The position numbers and the translations under genes are program-made. Of a stretch of DNA of 64,000 nucleotides, positions 34,024 to 42,782 are shown piece after piece; position 1 is the first letter of the stretch, and each line of letters begins with the position of its first letter. This DNA comes from an uncultured Bacteroidales bacterium (GTDB taxonomy: Bacteria; Bacteroidota; Bacteroidia; Bacteroidales; FEN-979). A model generated the notes under the pieces. That model was given only the letters and a program-made list of their open reading frames with translations, was not told the DNA's origin and searched no databases. The stretch covers positions 62,001-126,000 of the forward strand of contig CAIVAT010000018.1 of the NCBI GenBank assembly GCA_903903985.1. Reading direction: 5' to 3'.

Positions 34024-35346
34024 ATGGAAATCCTCATAAAAATCGTTCAATTATTGCTCAGTTTATCTATTCTTGTAATATTTCACGAGTTCGGACATTT
34101 TATTGCCGCCCGGGTCTTTAAAATCCGTGTAGAAAAATTCTATCTTTTTTTCGATCCCTGGTTTTCACTCATTAAATTTAAAAAAGGTGATACGGAATAC
34201 GGCATCGGGTGGGTCCCGTTGGGAGGGTATGTGAAAATATCAGGAATGATCGATGAATCGATGGATAAAGAACAGATGAAATTGCCTCCCCAGCCATGGG
34301 AACTGCGTTCCAAACCAGCCTGGCAGCGCCTCATCGTCATGTTGGGCGGGGTTACGGTCAACATTCTCCTGGCGATTGGCATCTACGTGATCATGCTTGC
34401 TGCATGGGGCGAACAATATCTTCCCGCAACAAATGTAAAATATGGAATTTCGGTCGATTCACTTGGCTTTGCGATGGGACTGCGCGATGGTGATTTAATT
34501 CTTTCTGTCGACAACAAGGTCGTTGAAGATTTTGCTTCGATACCGAAAACGATCATCCTTGAAGAGGCCAAATCGGTTCAGGTGATGCGCAATAACCAGA
34601 AAGTCGATGTGAAAATCCCAGATGGTTTCATCAGTAAGCTGATAAAACAGAAGTCTCCCGACTTTATAGCGGTCAGATTCCCCTTCGAGGCAGGAAAATT
34701 CACGGTCGGATCACCGGCCGAAACAGCCGGGATGAAAATAAATGATAAGATCATCGGGCTGAACGACTCCATCCTAACCTTTTTTGATCAATTCCGGGCA
34801 CATGTCCAGCACTACAAAAATAAAATGGTGAACGTGATGGTGTTGCGCGGAAAGGATACCGTTCGACTGGCCGTGAATGTGCCTGCAGCGGGACTTATCG
34901 GGGTATATCCCAAAGGACCGGCAAACTATTTTATCTTCAAGGAGCGGAGCTATAATTTTATTACAGCGATACCGGCAGGTGTGGTAAAAACGTTTGATCA
35001 GGCGGGGAATTATATCAAATCCATCAAACTTTTATTTTCACAGGAGAAAGCATATGAGTCGGTTGGCGGTTTCATCACCATCGGCAATATTTTCCCCTCA
35101 AGCTGGGATTGGATGGCTTTCTGGTCCCTGACCGCTTTTCTTTCGATCATGCTTGCGATCCTGAACGTACTGCCAATCCCGGCCCTTGACGGCGGCCATG
35201 TGATGTTTCTGCTTTATGAGATCATATTCCGGCGCAAACCGAGCGACAAGTTCATGGAATATGCCCAGATCGTTGGAATGGTTATTTTATTCGGCCTGTT
35301 GATCTTTGCCAACGGTCAGGATATTATGAAGTTGTTCAAACACTAA
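34024..35346 (+). CDS. rseP: RseP site-2 zinc metalloprotease
   Basis: A 440-residue intramembrane protease. HEFGH (H21, E22, H25) in the first membrane helix and LDGGH near the third helix are the zinc-binding motifs; between them are PDZ-like domains (about 130-210 and 210-290). It performs regulated intramembrane proteolysis of anti-sigma factors and removes remnant signal peptides. The ECF sigma/membrane protein pair at 10285-11419 could be one client, but nothing links them directly. Confidence 0.92.
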   Translation: MEILIKIVQLLLSLSILVIFHEFGHFIAARVFKIRVEKFYLFFDPWFSLIKFKKGDTEYGIGWVPLGGYVKISGMIDESMDKEQMKLPPQPWELRSKPAWQRLIVMLGGVTVNILLAIGIYVIMLAAWGEQYLPATNVKYGISVDSLGFAMGLRDGDLILSVDNKVVEDFASIPKTIILEEAKSVQVMRNNQKVDVKIPDGFISKLIKQKSPDFIAVRFPFEAGKFTVGSPAETAGMKINDKIIGLNDSILTFFDQFRAHVQHYKNKMVNVMVLRGKDTVRLAVNVPAAGLIGVYPKGPANYFIFKERSYNFITAIPAGVVKTFDQAGNYIKSIKLLFSQEKAYESVGGFITIGNIFPSSWDWMAFWSLTAFLSIMLAILNVLPIPALDGGHVMFLLYEIIFRRKPSDKFMEYAQIVGMVILFGLLIFANGQDIMKLFKH

Positions 35347-35352
35347 AAAGTT

Positions 35353-35364
35353 GGTAAGCTTACC
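35353..35364. repeat. Perfect 12-base palindrome between rseP and yitT
   Basis: GGTAAGCTTACC sits between the convergent stops, in a 29-base gap that also contains the loosely repeated AGTTTGCTAACTTACT. It may serve as a weak bidirectional terminator; no T tract follows. Confidence 0.4.
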
Positions 35365-35375
35365 AGTTTGCTAAC

Positions 35376-36278
35376 TTACTCAGTAACCTTCTCCCTGAGC
35401 GATTTAAACCCTTCCCCGAGTATTTCCGTGGCATCGGTGACAGTAAGAAACGCTTTCGGATCTATTTCATGGATAAATTCCTCGAGGATGCCTAATTCAC
35501 GGCGGCTGACGACCGTAAAAATAATTCGCTTCTCTGCCATATTGTACATCCCTTTGCCATCAATGTAAGTCCCGCCCCGGTCAAGGTTGTTCAGGATTTT
35601 ATCGCGGATCTCTTCATGCTTGTCGGAAATGATGAAAATACTTTTATCATAGCTCACTCCTTCAAGGACCACATCGATCACTTTCCCGGTAATATAAATG
35701 ACGATCCAGGAGTACAGGGGTATTTTCCAATCCCTGAATACCAGCAAACCAACGAGAACGATGGTGGAATCGACATAGATCATCAGGATTCCCAAAGGCA
35801 TCCGTGTATATTTTGCAATGATCATGGCAACAATATCGCTGCCGCCGGAAGTTGCTTTCGCCTTGAATATCAAGCCGATGCCAAGACCTGCCAGAACCCC
35901 GCCGAAGATAGACGAAAGCAATGCATCGCCCTTTACCAGTGGTTCAAATCCCCAGAAAAATGTAAGCGTATCTGTAAAGATCGCAGTAAGTGAAAACCCC
36001 ACAACTGTCTTCATGCCAAACCGCGGACCTAAAAATTTAATACCAAGCAAGGTCAATGGGATGTCGAAACACAGTGCAACCATGCCAACCGGAGTTCCCA
36101 GCAGGTAGTGCATGACGATGGAAATTCCGTAAACACCACCGGGTACGATTTTATATGGGGTGATGAACAATACGAAACTGGCGGCCAGGATGAATGCGCC
36201 GATAATTATCAGGCTGTATGATAAAAACCATTTGCGTGAGAATGGCTTTTCCCGGATAAGAAAAACGGACATGGTCAT
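35376..36278 (-). CDS. YitT-family membrane protein (DUF161/DUF2179)
   Basis: About 300 residues: five to six membrane helices in the first 200 residues (ILAASFVLFITPYKIVPGGVYGIS, GGVLAGLGIGLIFKAKATSGGSDIVAMI) and a C-terminal soluble DUF2179 domain. The GGVYGIS and GGSDI glycine-rich motifs typify the family. The function is not established. ATG 36278 is chosen because a good promoter (36308-36338) lies just upstream; the longer frame to 36341 would run through it. Confidence 0.82.
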   Translation of the reverse strand: MTMSVFLIREKPFSRKWFLSYSLIIIGAFILAASFVLFITPYKIVPGGVYGISIVMHYLLGTPVGMVALCFDIPLTLLGIKFLGPRFGMKTVVGFSLTAIFTDTLTFFWGFEPLVKGDALLSSIFGGVLAGLGIGLIFKAKATSGGSDIVAMIIAKYTRMPLGILMIYVDSTIVLVGLLVFRDWKIPLYSWIVIYITGKVIDVVLEGVSYDKSIFIISDKHEEIRDKILNNLDRGGTYIDGKGMYNMAEKRIIFTVVSRRELGILEEFIHEIDPKAFLTVTDATEILGEGFKSLREKVTE

Positions 36279-36307
36279 TGGTTTTAAGTGAATGATGCGG
36301 AGAAATG

Positions 36308-36338
36308 CAAAGATATCTTTTTGTTCCGACAAGCTCAA
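36308..36338 (-). promoter_or_regulatory. Promoter of the yitT-family gene
   Basis: On the minus strand: TTG (36336-36338), a 20-base spacer, then TATCTTTG (36308-36315). Both boxes and the spacing fit the Bacteroidota consensus, with transcription expected near 36302. Confidence 0.6.
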
Positions 36339-36537
36339 CAACCACCGGAAGGCTCATGGACCGCCGTAATCCATAAAGATTCGGTTCAGCACAATGAAGG
36401 CAATGAATTTGCGTTAATTAGTGTAACATTATATTCAAAATCAAGTACAAACAAGGACGGTACTTCTTTGAATGCCTTATCCTGATTTGACTGAGTTTAG
36501 ATTGGCGCCTCCATGGTGATAATAACAAAAAAAACTG

Positions 36538-36545
36538 TATTTTTG
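36538..36545 (+). promoter_or_regulatory. Candidate -7 box upstream of the porP-like gene
   Basis: TATTTTTG. It is downstream of the ATG at 36513 that opens the longest frame, so a transcript from here could not use that codon. In the intergenic stretch 36279-36584 (about 306 bases) I see only the two promoters and the eight-codon ORF at 36559. Confidence 0.45.
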
Positions 36546-36558
36546 TCAAGATTTTATC

Positions 36559-36582
36559 ATGAACCTGACAATCCCTGTTTAA
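36559..36582 (+). other. Eight-codon mini-ORF ending two bases before the porP-like start
   Basis: ATG AAC CTG ACA ATC CCT GTT TAA, then two bases, then the TTG at 36585. Ribosomes finishing it could re-initiate at the weak TTG. It may also be a chance ORF. Confidence 0.3.
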
Positions 36583-36584
36583 CG

Positions 36585-37559
36585 TTGCAACCGTATCCTT
36601 ATCTCCATAAAATCAAAATAAGCGTATTATACCTCCTTATTATCCTTGGTTTTCAGGCAGGAGGATTCATTTATGCCCAGCAGCCAACGCTTATAACGCA
36701 TTACATGTTTACAAACATGGCGACCAACCCTGCATTCGCAGGTGGAAGCGGAGGCATCAATGCAACCGGGCTGGTTCGCCAGCAATGGATGGGGTGGAAA
36801 GATTCAGACGGGACCAAGTCGACCCCGCAAACGTTTTTATTAACAGTTGATTCTCCCATCAGGAAACTTCACGGAGGGCTTGGCGGATCAATTTCCCAGG
36901 ACCAGATCGGCGCATTCAAGAATATTGTATTGAAACTTGGATATGCATACAGCATGGAAGCAATGTCTGGTGATCTCTCATTCGGTTTGCAGGGCAGTTT
37001 ACTGAACATCAGTTACGATGCTTCAAAATTCAACCCGATTGATGATAATGACCCTGTTCTTGGTTCCCTGGAAGGAAAAAGGAGCGACATGATCGTTGAC
37101 ATGGGGCTGGGCGTGTTTTATAAAGTTCCCGAAAAATATTATATCGGGTTATCTGCCGAAAATATCCTGCAATCAAAAGGAAAAAAAACATCATACAAAC
37201 TGCGTCGCACATATTATTTGAACGGGGGCTACCAGTGGACCATTCCTGATCATCCGGCTTACGAATTGCTGCCCTCAGCCCAGTTTATGTACGATGGCGC
37301 TGTTTTCCAGCTCAGTGCAAGCGCCTTGCTGATGTACAATAATAAATTCTATGGGGGCCTGGGGTACCGGATTGAGGATGCGGTTTCGGTGCTGGCAGGC
37401 GTTGTGGTTAAAGGTCTCCGCATCGGTGTGGCATACGATATCAGTACTTCGGCCATGAGTAAATACAACAATGGCGGCCTGGAAATCATGGTCAATTATT
37501 GCTTTAAAATTGACACCGATAAATTCAGGAAAAGTTACAGGAATACACGTTTCTTGTAA
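36585..37559 (+). CDS. PorP/SprF-family T9SS membrane protein
   Basis: A 324-residue outer membrane protein. A signal sequence (KIKISVLYLLIILGFQAGGFIYAQQ) is followed by the family hallmark HYMFTNMATNPAFAG and a beta-barrel ending in YDISTSAMSKYNNGGLEIMVNYCF. PorP/SprF proteins anchor T9SS substrates or link the GldKN ring to the outer membrane. The longest frame starts at ATG 36513, but the promoter at 36538 lies after it, and TTG 36585 is the best start. It leads into gldK-N. Confidence 0.83.
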   Translation: MQPYPYLHKIKISVLYLLIILGFQAGGFIYAQQPTLITHYMFTNMATNPAFAGGSGGINATGLVRQQWMGWKDSDGTKSTPQTFLLTVDSPIRKLHGGLGGSISQDQIGAFKNIVLKLGYAYSMEAMSGDLSFGLQGSLLNISYDASKFNPIDDNDPVLGSLEGKRSDMIVDMGLGVFYKVPEKYYIGLSAENILQSKGKKTSYKLRRTYYLNGGYQWTIPDHPAYELLPSAQFMYDGAVFQLSASALLMYNNKFYGGLGYRIEDAVSVLAGVVVKGLRIGVAYDISTSAMSKYNNGGLEIMVNYCFKIDTDKFRKSYRNTRFL

Positions 37560-37570
37560 AATAAAAAGTT

Positions 37571-37578
37571 TAAATTTG
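37571..37578 (+). promoter_or_regulatory. Candidate -7 box for gldK
   Basis: TAAATTTG, giving a leader of about 75 bases before the gldK ATG. It suggests gldK-N can be transcribed separately from the porP-like gene. No -33 element with proper spacing. Confidence 0.35.
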
Positions 37579-37661
37579 CCGCTTTGTTTTGAAAATACTG
37601 AAGATTAATATAATAAATCTCAATACGTAGCGTTATTTTTCATCTAATAATTTGCCAACAA

Positions 37662-39029
37662 ATGAAAAAACTGCTCATTTATTCCGCTCTGCTCATTTTT
37701 CTTGGAAGCTGCGGTAACTCGGGAAATGGTGAGCTTACGGGAGTGAAAAACCGGAAGCGTTACTATTCTCCTGATCCGTTTGGCATGGTATACGTTCCCA
37801 TGGGCTCCTATACCATGGGTGTCAGCGATGAAGATATGCCTTACGCACAATTGAACAATCCGAAAACGGTTACGGTTCAGTCGTTCTATATGGACCAGAC
37901 CGAAATTACAAACAATGAGTACCGGCAGTTTGTTTACTGGGTAAGGGATTCCATCGCAAGGAGAATCCTTGGCGAAACAAAGCCCGAGCTCTTTTTTATA
38001 TCGGAAAACAAAAAAACCGGCGAAACGTTTGATCCGCCTTACCTGAACTGGGAAAGCAAAATTGAGTGGAATTCTGAGCAGCAGGATGTGCGCGATGCCC
38101 TGGCACAGATGTACCTTCCGGAAAATGAACGATATTTCAGACGGAAGGAGATCGATACCCGCAAACTTTATTTTGAATATTATTTTGTTGACTTGAAAGC
38201 CGCATCACGCAAGGATTTTACAGCACAAACCGACCCCAAGGAGGCCAGCCTGGCCAATCGTCCGCAGGGGATCAAAGACCGTTCCGTCTATGTACGCAAG
38301 GAGGTGATCAATGTATATCCCGATACACTTTGCTGGATTCATGATTACGCCTATTCCTTCAATGACCCGAGTACCGAAAAGTATTTCTGGCATGCAGCAT
38401 ATGACAATTACCCGGTGGTTGGCGTTAACTGGAAGCAGGCCAATGCCTTCTGCATCTGGCGTACCCAGTGGAAAAACAGTTTTCTCAATGGCAAGAAAGG
38501 GGAGACGTTTATCAGCGATTTCCGGTTGCCTACCGAAGGCGAATGGGAATGGGCTGCACGTGGTGGCTATGATGCAAACCCCTATCCCTGGGGGGGGCCT
38601 TACGCCCGCAACGACAAAGGGTGTTTCCTGGCGAACTTCAAACCGGTCCGCGGTGATTATATTGCTGACGGAGGCGCCACGACAGTTATCGTAGCACATT
38701 ATCCCGCCAATGATTATGGCTTGTACGACATGGCCGGAAATGTAGCGGAATGGACCGTGACCGCATTTCATCCCTCTTCCTACAATTTCTCCTGGGATTT
38801 GAACCCCGATTATAAATACAATGCGAAGGATACGGATCCACCCGCATTGAAAAGAAAAGTTACCCGCGGTGGCTCCTGGAAGGATGTTGCCTATTTCCTT
38901 CGCGTTTCCACACGGTCCTACGAATACCAGGATACTGCAAAGTGCTATATAGGATTTCGCTGTGTTCAGAGTTTCCTGGGCCGCCAACGCGATGACAATC
39001 CTGCAAGGGCTTCTAAAGTTTACCGGTAA
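37662..39029 (+). CDS. gldK: T9SS ring lipoprotein GldK/PorK
   Basis: A 455-residue lipoprotein: lipobox LGSC (Cys17), then a formylglycine-generating-enzyme-like (FGE/sulfatase-modifying) domain with its FGMVYVPMGSYTMG start, FYMDQTEITNNEYRQFV, DFRLPTEGEWEWAARGG, and VTRGGSWKDV...GFRC end. GldK with GldN forms the large periplasmic ring of T9SS under the outer membrane. The FGE fold here is structural; no oxidase cysteines pair is needed. First of four genes in canonical order K-L-M-N. Confidence 0.93.
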   Translation: MKKLLIYSALLIFLGSCGNSGNGELTGVKNRKRYYSPDPFGMVYVPMGSYTMGVSDEDMPYAQLNNPKTVTVQSFYMDQTEITNNEYRQFVYWVRDSIARRILGETKPELFFISENKKTGETFDPPYLNWESKIEWNSEQQDVRDALAQMYLPENERYFRRKEIDTRKLYFEYYFVDLKAASRKDFTAQTDPKEASLANRPQGIKDRSVYVRKEVINVYPDTLCWIHDYAYSFNDPSTEKYFWHAAYDNYPVVGVNWKQANAFCIWRTQWKNSFLNGKKGETFISDFRLPTEGEWEWAARGGYDANPYPWGGPYARNDKGCFLANFKPVRGDYIADGGATTVIVAHYPANDYGLYDMAGNVAEWTVTAFHPSSYNFSWDLNPDYKYNAKDTDPPALKRKVTRGGSWKDVAYFLRVSTRSYEYQDTAKCYIGFRCVQSFLGRQRDDNPARASKVYR

Positions 39030-39071
39030 TAACGAATACTTATCCATTTTTATACTTAATCCTCTCAAACA

Positions 39072-40106
39072 ATGGCTTTACTCGATCTAGTAAAAACAAA
39101 AGGCTATAAGAATTTCATGTCCAAGCTTTATGGCTGGGGAGCTGCAGTCGTAATCATCGGTGCGTTGTTTAAAATCAACCATTATACCGGGGCCGATACA
39201 ATGCTCATCATCGGATTGGGCACGGAATCAATCATCTTCTTTTTCTCGGCGTTTGAACCACCCCACGTTGAACCGGATTGGAGCCTGGTGTATCCGCAGT
39301 TGGCAGGTATTTATCATGCAGATGAAACTGATGCCGGCAAAGCGTTCGGATCAAAAGATTCAACCACTCAGGAATTGGATAAAATGCTCGAAAAAGCAAA
39401 GATCGGCCCGGAATTGATTGCGAGCCTTGCTACAGGATTGACAAACCTTTCTGATACCACTTCTAAATTGTCGAATGTCGCAGATGCTTCCCTGGCCAAC
39501 GACAAGTACGTGCATACCATGAAAAGCGCTACCGAATCTGTTACCGTGCTGAATGATTCTTACCGCAAAGCCGCCCACTCTCTTGACCAGAATGTTCAGG
39601 CATCTGATGAACAACTCACCCATATCAGGTCAACAGCAAAAAGCGCTGCAACCCTTTCTTCCATGTTCGCCGAGGTAAGCGAGTCGCTGAAAGAAGATGT
39701 GAACGCGAACAAGGCTTTTTCTGCAAGCATTGTAAATGCCGCGTCATCAGCCAATAAATTTATTGAAAAGTACAATGAATCTGCCACATTGCTTTCTAAA
39801 ACCGCGGAGACCCTCAGCGACTCTGCAACCGGCGGAGCAGCATATAATAAGGAACTTCACCGGATCTCTACCAATTTATCGGCCCTCAATGCACTCTATG
39901 AACTGCATCTTCAGGGATCGAACCAGCAAATGGAAACTACAAACAAGTTCAACACCGTAATGAACAAATTTGCGGTCAACCTGAGTGAATCCATGGCCAA
40001 TACCGAACATTTTAAAACCGAAGTGGAAAACCTGACCAGGAACATAGCTGCCCTGAACAAGGTTTATGGGAACATGCTTTCGGCAATGAACGTCGGCGGA
40101 AAATAA
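39072..40106 (+). CDS. gldL: T9SS motor protein GldL
   Basis: A 344-residue inner membrane protein with two membrane helices in the first 65 residues (KLYGWGAAVVIIGALFKINHY, MLIIGLGTESIIFFFSAF). The first helix and its neighbourhood hold the conserved proton-motive residues of the GldLM motor. The remainder is a long cytosolic, helical and Ser/Thr/Asn-rich region (about 110-344), which makes it longer than the ~215-residue Flavobacterium form. GldL with GldM turns proton flow into rotation. Confidence 0.93.
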   Translation: MALLDLVKTKGYKNFMSKLYGWGAAVVIIGALFKINHYTGADTMLIIGLGTESIIFFFSAFEPPHVEPDWSLVYPQLAGIYHADETDAGKAFGSKDSTTQELDKMLEKAKIGPELIASLATGLTNLSDTTSKLSNVADASLANDKYVHTMKSATESVTVLNDSYRKAAHSLDQNVQASDEQLTHIRSTAKSAATLSSMFAEVSESLKEDVNANKAFSASIVNAASSANKFIEKYNESATLLSKTAETLSDSATGGAAYNKELHRISTNLSALNALYELHLQGSNQQMETTNKFNTVMNKFAVNLSESMANTEHFKTEVENLTRNIAALNKVYGNMLSAMNVGGK

Positions 40107-40143
40107 TCAGGGATTCACAGGTATCAATATAATATAAAACTAA

Positions 40144-41754
40144 ATGGCTGGATATAAAGAGACACCGAGGCAAAAGATGATCGGGATGATGTATCTCGTT
40201 CTTACTGCATTGCTCGCATTGAATGTCTCGAAACAGATCATTGATGCTTTCGTACTGGTAAATGAATCGATGGAAACCACCAATGAAAACTTCTCGAAAA
40301 AACTTGAAAACACCTATTCAAAATTCAAGATACAATACCAACTGAACCCTAATAAAGTAGGGCCATATTGGGAAAAGGCCCAGCAGGCTCATGTTTTGTC
40401 TGAAAAACTTTCCAGGTATGTTGACAGCATCAAATATATCGCCGTTATGAAATCGGATGGACTTGCCTCTATAGAAGAAGCCAGGAAGCTGAAATTGCGC
40501 GATGCCAAACGTAAGGAAAGCTATAATGAGTGTACCCGGTTTTTTATCGGCAGTTCTCCTGACGGATCAGCCGGTGAAGCAAGAATCCTTCGTGAGAAAA
40601 TCGAAGTCTACAAAAAACAGATGCTCGACCTGCTTGACCCGAAATTCAGGAACTCCATTAAAATGGGCATGGATACGAAAGGCCCCTACTACGATATGGA
40701 CGGAATGCAACAGAACTGGGAGATGCATAATTTCTACCGGACCATCCTCGCTGCGACTGTAACGATATTGAATAAAACCAAGGCCGAAGTGTTCAATGCC
40801 GAATTTGATGTTGTCAATAACCTTTACAGTTCTATTGATGCATTGAACTTTAAGTTCGACAAGATCCAGGCAAAAGTTATTCCGAAAAGCAGTTATGTTT
40901 TCCTTGGCGATGAATACCAGGCCGAAATTCTTGTCGGCGCTTATGATACTAAGCAAAATCCTGATGTGCGCTATACCCTGGGCGCAGATACCCTGACTCC
41001 GGCAAATTTCAAGAACGCAACCTTCCTGGAAGGGTCACAGGGCCTGGTCGTTTTAAAATTAGCCGGTTCGTCCGAAGGACTGAAAAAATTTGCAGGAATC
41101 ATCAAAGTGGTCAGCCCGTTGGGAGATACCATGGTATTCCACTTTAAAGATGAATTCATCGTTGCTAGGCCTGGCATTACCATCTCACCGAGCAAAATGA
41201 ATGTTTTCTATATCGGTGTCGATAATCCGGTTGAAATCAGTGTTCCCGGTGGCCCCGAACGCATCATCCCGACCATTTCCACCGGCAGTATCCGGCAGGA
41301 AGGGAAAGAATGGATCGTTTCTAACCTGGCAGTAAATGGCGCACGCGAAGCGGTTATCAGTGTAAATGCCGTGTTCTCAGGAAAATCAAAGAACATGGGG
41401 TCATATAAATTCCGACTGAAGACCGTTCCCGATCCGCTTATTAAAGTTGCCGGGAAAAATGAAGGGTTTATTTCCAAAAGCCTGCTCCTTGCAAGCCCGT
41501 TTCTTGTACCGGAAATGCCGGCAGGTTTTGATTTTGACCTCAAATATATCGTAACATCTTTTACCTTTTCAACATCCACCGCTGCCGGTGAAGGAAACGA
41601 TGTGAAAGTCCAGGGAAACCGGCTGACAGAAGATATTCTCAGGACAATAAAAAATGCCCGCAAAGGCCAGCGGATCTGGTTTGATGACGTGTACGCCAAA
41701 GGCCCTGACGGTGTAAGAAAAGTAAATACCAGTCTTAGTTTGAAATTGAACTGA
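40144..41754 (+). CDS. gldM: T9SS motor protein GldM
   Basis: A 536-residue protein with one N-terminal membrane helix (about 12-35, MIGMMYLVLTALLALNVSKQIIDAF) and a long periplasmic shaft of four domains, as in known GldM. The early sequence YKETPRQKMIGMMYLVLTALLALNVS is strongly conserved. It forms a dimeric shaft inside a GldL pentamer that reaches the GldK/N ring. 37 bases separate it from gldL. Confidence 0.94.
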   Translation: MAGYKETPRQKMIGMMYLVLTALLALNVSKQIIDAFVLVNESMETTNENFSKKLENTYSKFKIQYQLNPNKVGPYWEKAQQAHVLSEKLSRYVDSIKYIAVMKSDGLASIEEARKLKLRDAKRKESYNECTRFFIGSSPDGSAGEARILREKIEVYKKQMLDLLDPKFRNSIKMGMDTKGPYYDMDGMQQNWEMHNFYRTILAATVTILNKTKAEVFNAEFDVVNNLYSSIDALNFKFDKIQAKVIPKSSYVFLGDEYQAEILVGAYDTKQNPDVRYTLGADTLTPANFKNATFLEGSQGLVVLKLAGSSEGLKKFAGIIKVVSPLGDTMVFHFKDEFIVARPGITISPSKMNVFYIGVDNPVEISVPGGPERIIPTISTGSIRQEGKEWIVSNLAVNGAREAVISVNAVFSGKSKNMGSYKFRLKTVPDPLIKVAGKNEGFISKSLLLASPFLVPEMPAGFDFDLKYIVTSFTFSTSTAAGEGNDVKVQGNRLTEDILRTIKNARKGQRIWFDDVYAKGPDGVRKVNTSLSLKLN

Positions 41755-41764
41755 TAATATTCAT

Positions 41765-41772
41765 AAGGAGGT
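41765..41772 (+). promoter_or_regulatory. Shine-Dalgarno-like sequence before gldN
   Basis: AAGGAGGT precedes the gldN ATG by three bases. It is one of the very few strong Shine-Dalgarno matches in this window; Bacteroidota genes generally lack them. It may raise GldN output relative to its neighbours, or be chance. Confidence 0.4.
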
Positions 41773-41775
41773 AAT

Positions 41776-42633
41776 ATGAAAAATGCATTTTTCCTGGTTT
41801 TGTTCTCCGCCTGCTTGTGGGGACTCAACCTTACATCCTATTCACAAGTCCTGGAAGGTCCTCCCAGGGATGGTGTGTATGATAAGACTGCCATCACCCA
41901 GGTTCAGCCAATTCCTTATCCATACCTGCGTGAAGCCGATGTAGTTTGGACCAGGAGAATATGGAGGGTATTGGACTTGCGTGAAAAAATGAACCAAACA
42001 TTTTATTTCCCGGAAAAACCACAGAATAACTGGCGCAGCTTTGTTCAAATCATTATGGACGGTTTGAAGGAAGGAACGGTGACTGCCTATTCCAGTGAAT
42101 CAGATCAGTTCCTGGTCCCCCTTACCTACAAGGAACTCCTGGATAAACTGGAAAGCGCCGACTCTGTCAAACTTCCAAGGCCCGACAATCCCGACATCAT
42201 GTTTGATACCGTGATCAAGTCGGAATTCGACCCTTCCAATGTAAAAAAACTGAAGATCAAAGAGGATTTTTATTTCGACAGACAGAGATCGCTGGTAGAA
42301 GTCAGAATTCTTGGAATCTGTCCGGTGGTTGATGAGATTGATAAAAACACTGGAGAGAAACGTTTTGAAAAGAACCTCTTTTGGATCTATTTCCCCGAGT
42401 GCCGGAATCTTTTTGCAAAAAATGAGATGTTTAACCTGAAAAATGGTTCTGCCGGAAGAATGACGTATGATGATGTTTTCATGAAACGAATGTTCTCCTC
42501 CTATATTTATAAAGAAGAAAATGTATACGACCGTTCCATCAATGAATATGCAACCGGCGTGGATGCACTGCTTGAATCGGAAAAGGCCAAAAATGATCTG
42601 TACGAATTCGAATCAAATCTTTGGGAATACTGA
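41776..42633 (+). CDS. gldN: T9SS ring protein GldN/PorN
   Basis: A 285-residue periplasmic protein with a signal peptide (FLVLFSACLWGLNLTSYSQ). The core LREADVVWTRRIWRVLDLREKMNQTFYFP is diagnostic of GldN/PorN. It binds GldK to form the ring and contacts the GldM shaft. It is the last gene of the T9SS operon; a strong hairpin follows at 42675. Confidence 0.94.
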   Translation: MKNAFFLVLFSACLWGLNLTSYSQVLEGPPRDGVYDKTAITQVQPIPYPYLREADVVWTRRIWRVLDLREKMNQTFYFPEKPQNNWRSFVQIIMDGLKEGTVTAYSSESDQFLVPLTYKELLDKLESADSVKLPRPDNPDIMFDTVIKSEFDPSNVKKLKIKEDFYFDRQRSLVEVRILGICPVVDEIDKNTGEKRFEKNLFWIYFPECRNLFAKNEMFNLKNGSAGRMTYDDVFMKRMFSSYIYKEENVYDRSINEYATGVDALLESEKAKNDLYEFESNLWEY

Positions 42634-42674
42634 TCCTGAGGACCAATCCCCCCGCGGGATTCGTGAAAAAGTTT

Positions 42675-42703
42675 CAAAGGCTGTCTCACCGAGGCAGCCT
42701 TTG
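42675..42703 (+). terminator. Terminator after the gld operon
   Basis: CAAAGGCTGTCTC, loop ACC, GAGGCAGCCTTTG: a 13-pair stem with one T-G wobble. The T tract is short (TTTGTT), yet position after gldN and before the recG promoter supports a terminator. Confidence 0.6.
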
Positions 42704-42749
42704 TTGCGAGTACGATGTTCAGGATGACAATAACCTTGTTCAAATTCTT

Positions 42750-42757
42750 TATTTTTG
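42750..42757 (+). promoter_or_regulatory. Candidate -7 box for recG
   Basis: TATTTTTG, 25 bases before the recG ATG and just after the gld terminator. Confidence 0.4.
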
Positions 42758-42782
42758 CGTGGATTGGATTTGATGATATGCT

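Noticed and set aside
36513-36584. ATG at 36513 as the porP-like start
   Set aside because: It precedes the only promoter element and would add an uncharacteristic N-terminus before the signal peptide.
38205-39068. A 287-codon minus frame over gldK
   Set aside because: Antisense to a clear FGE-like domain.
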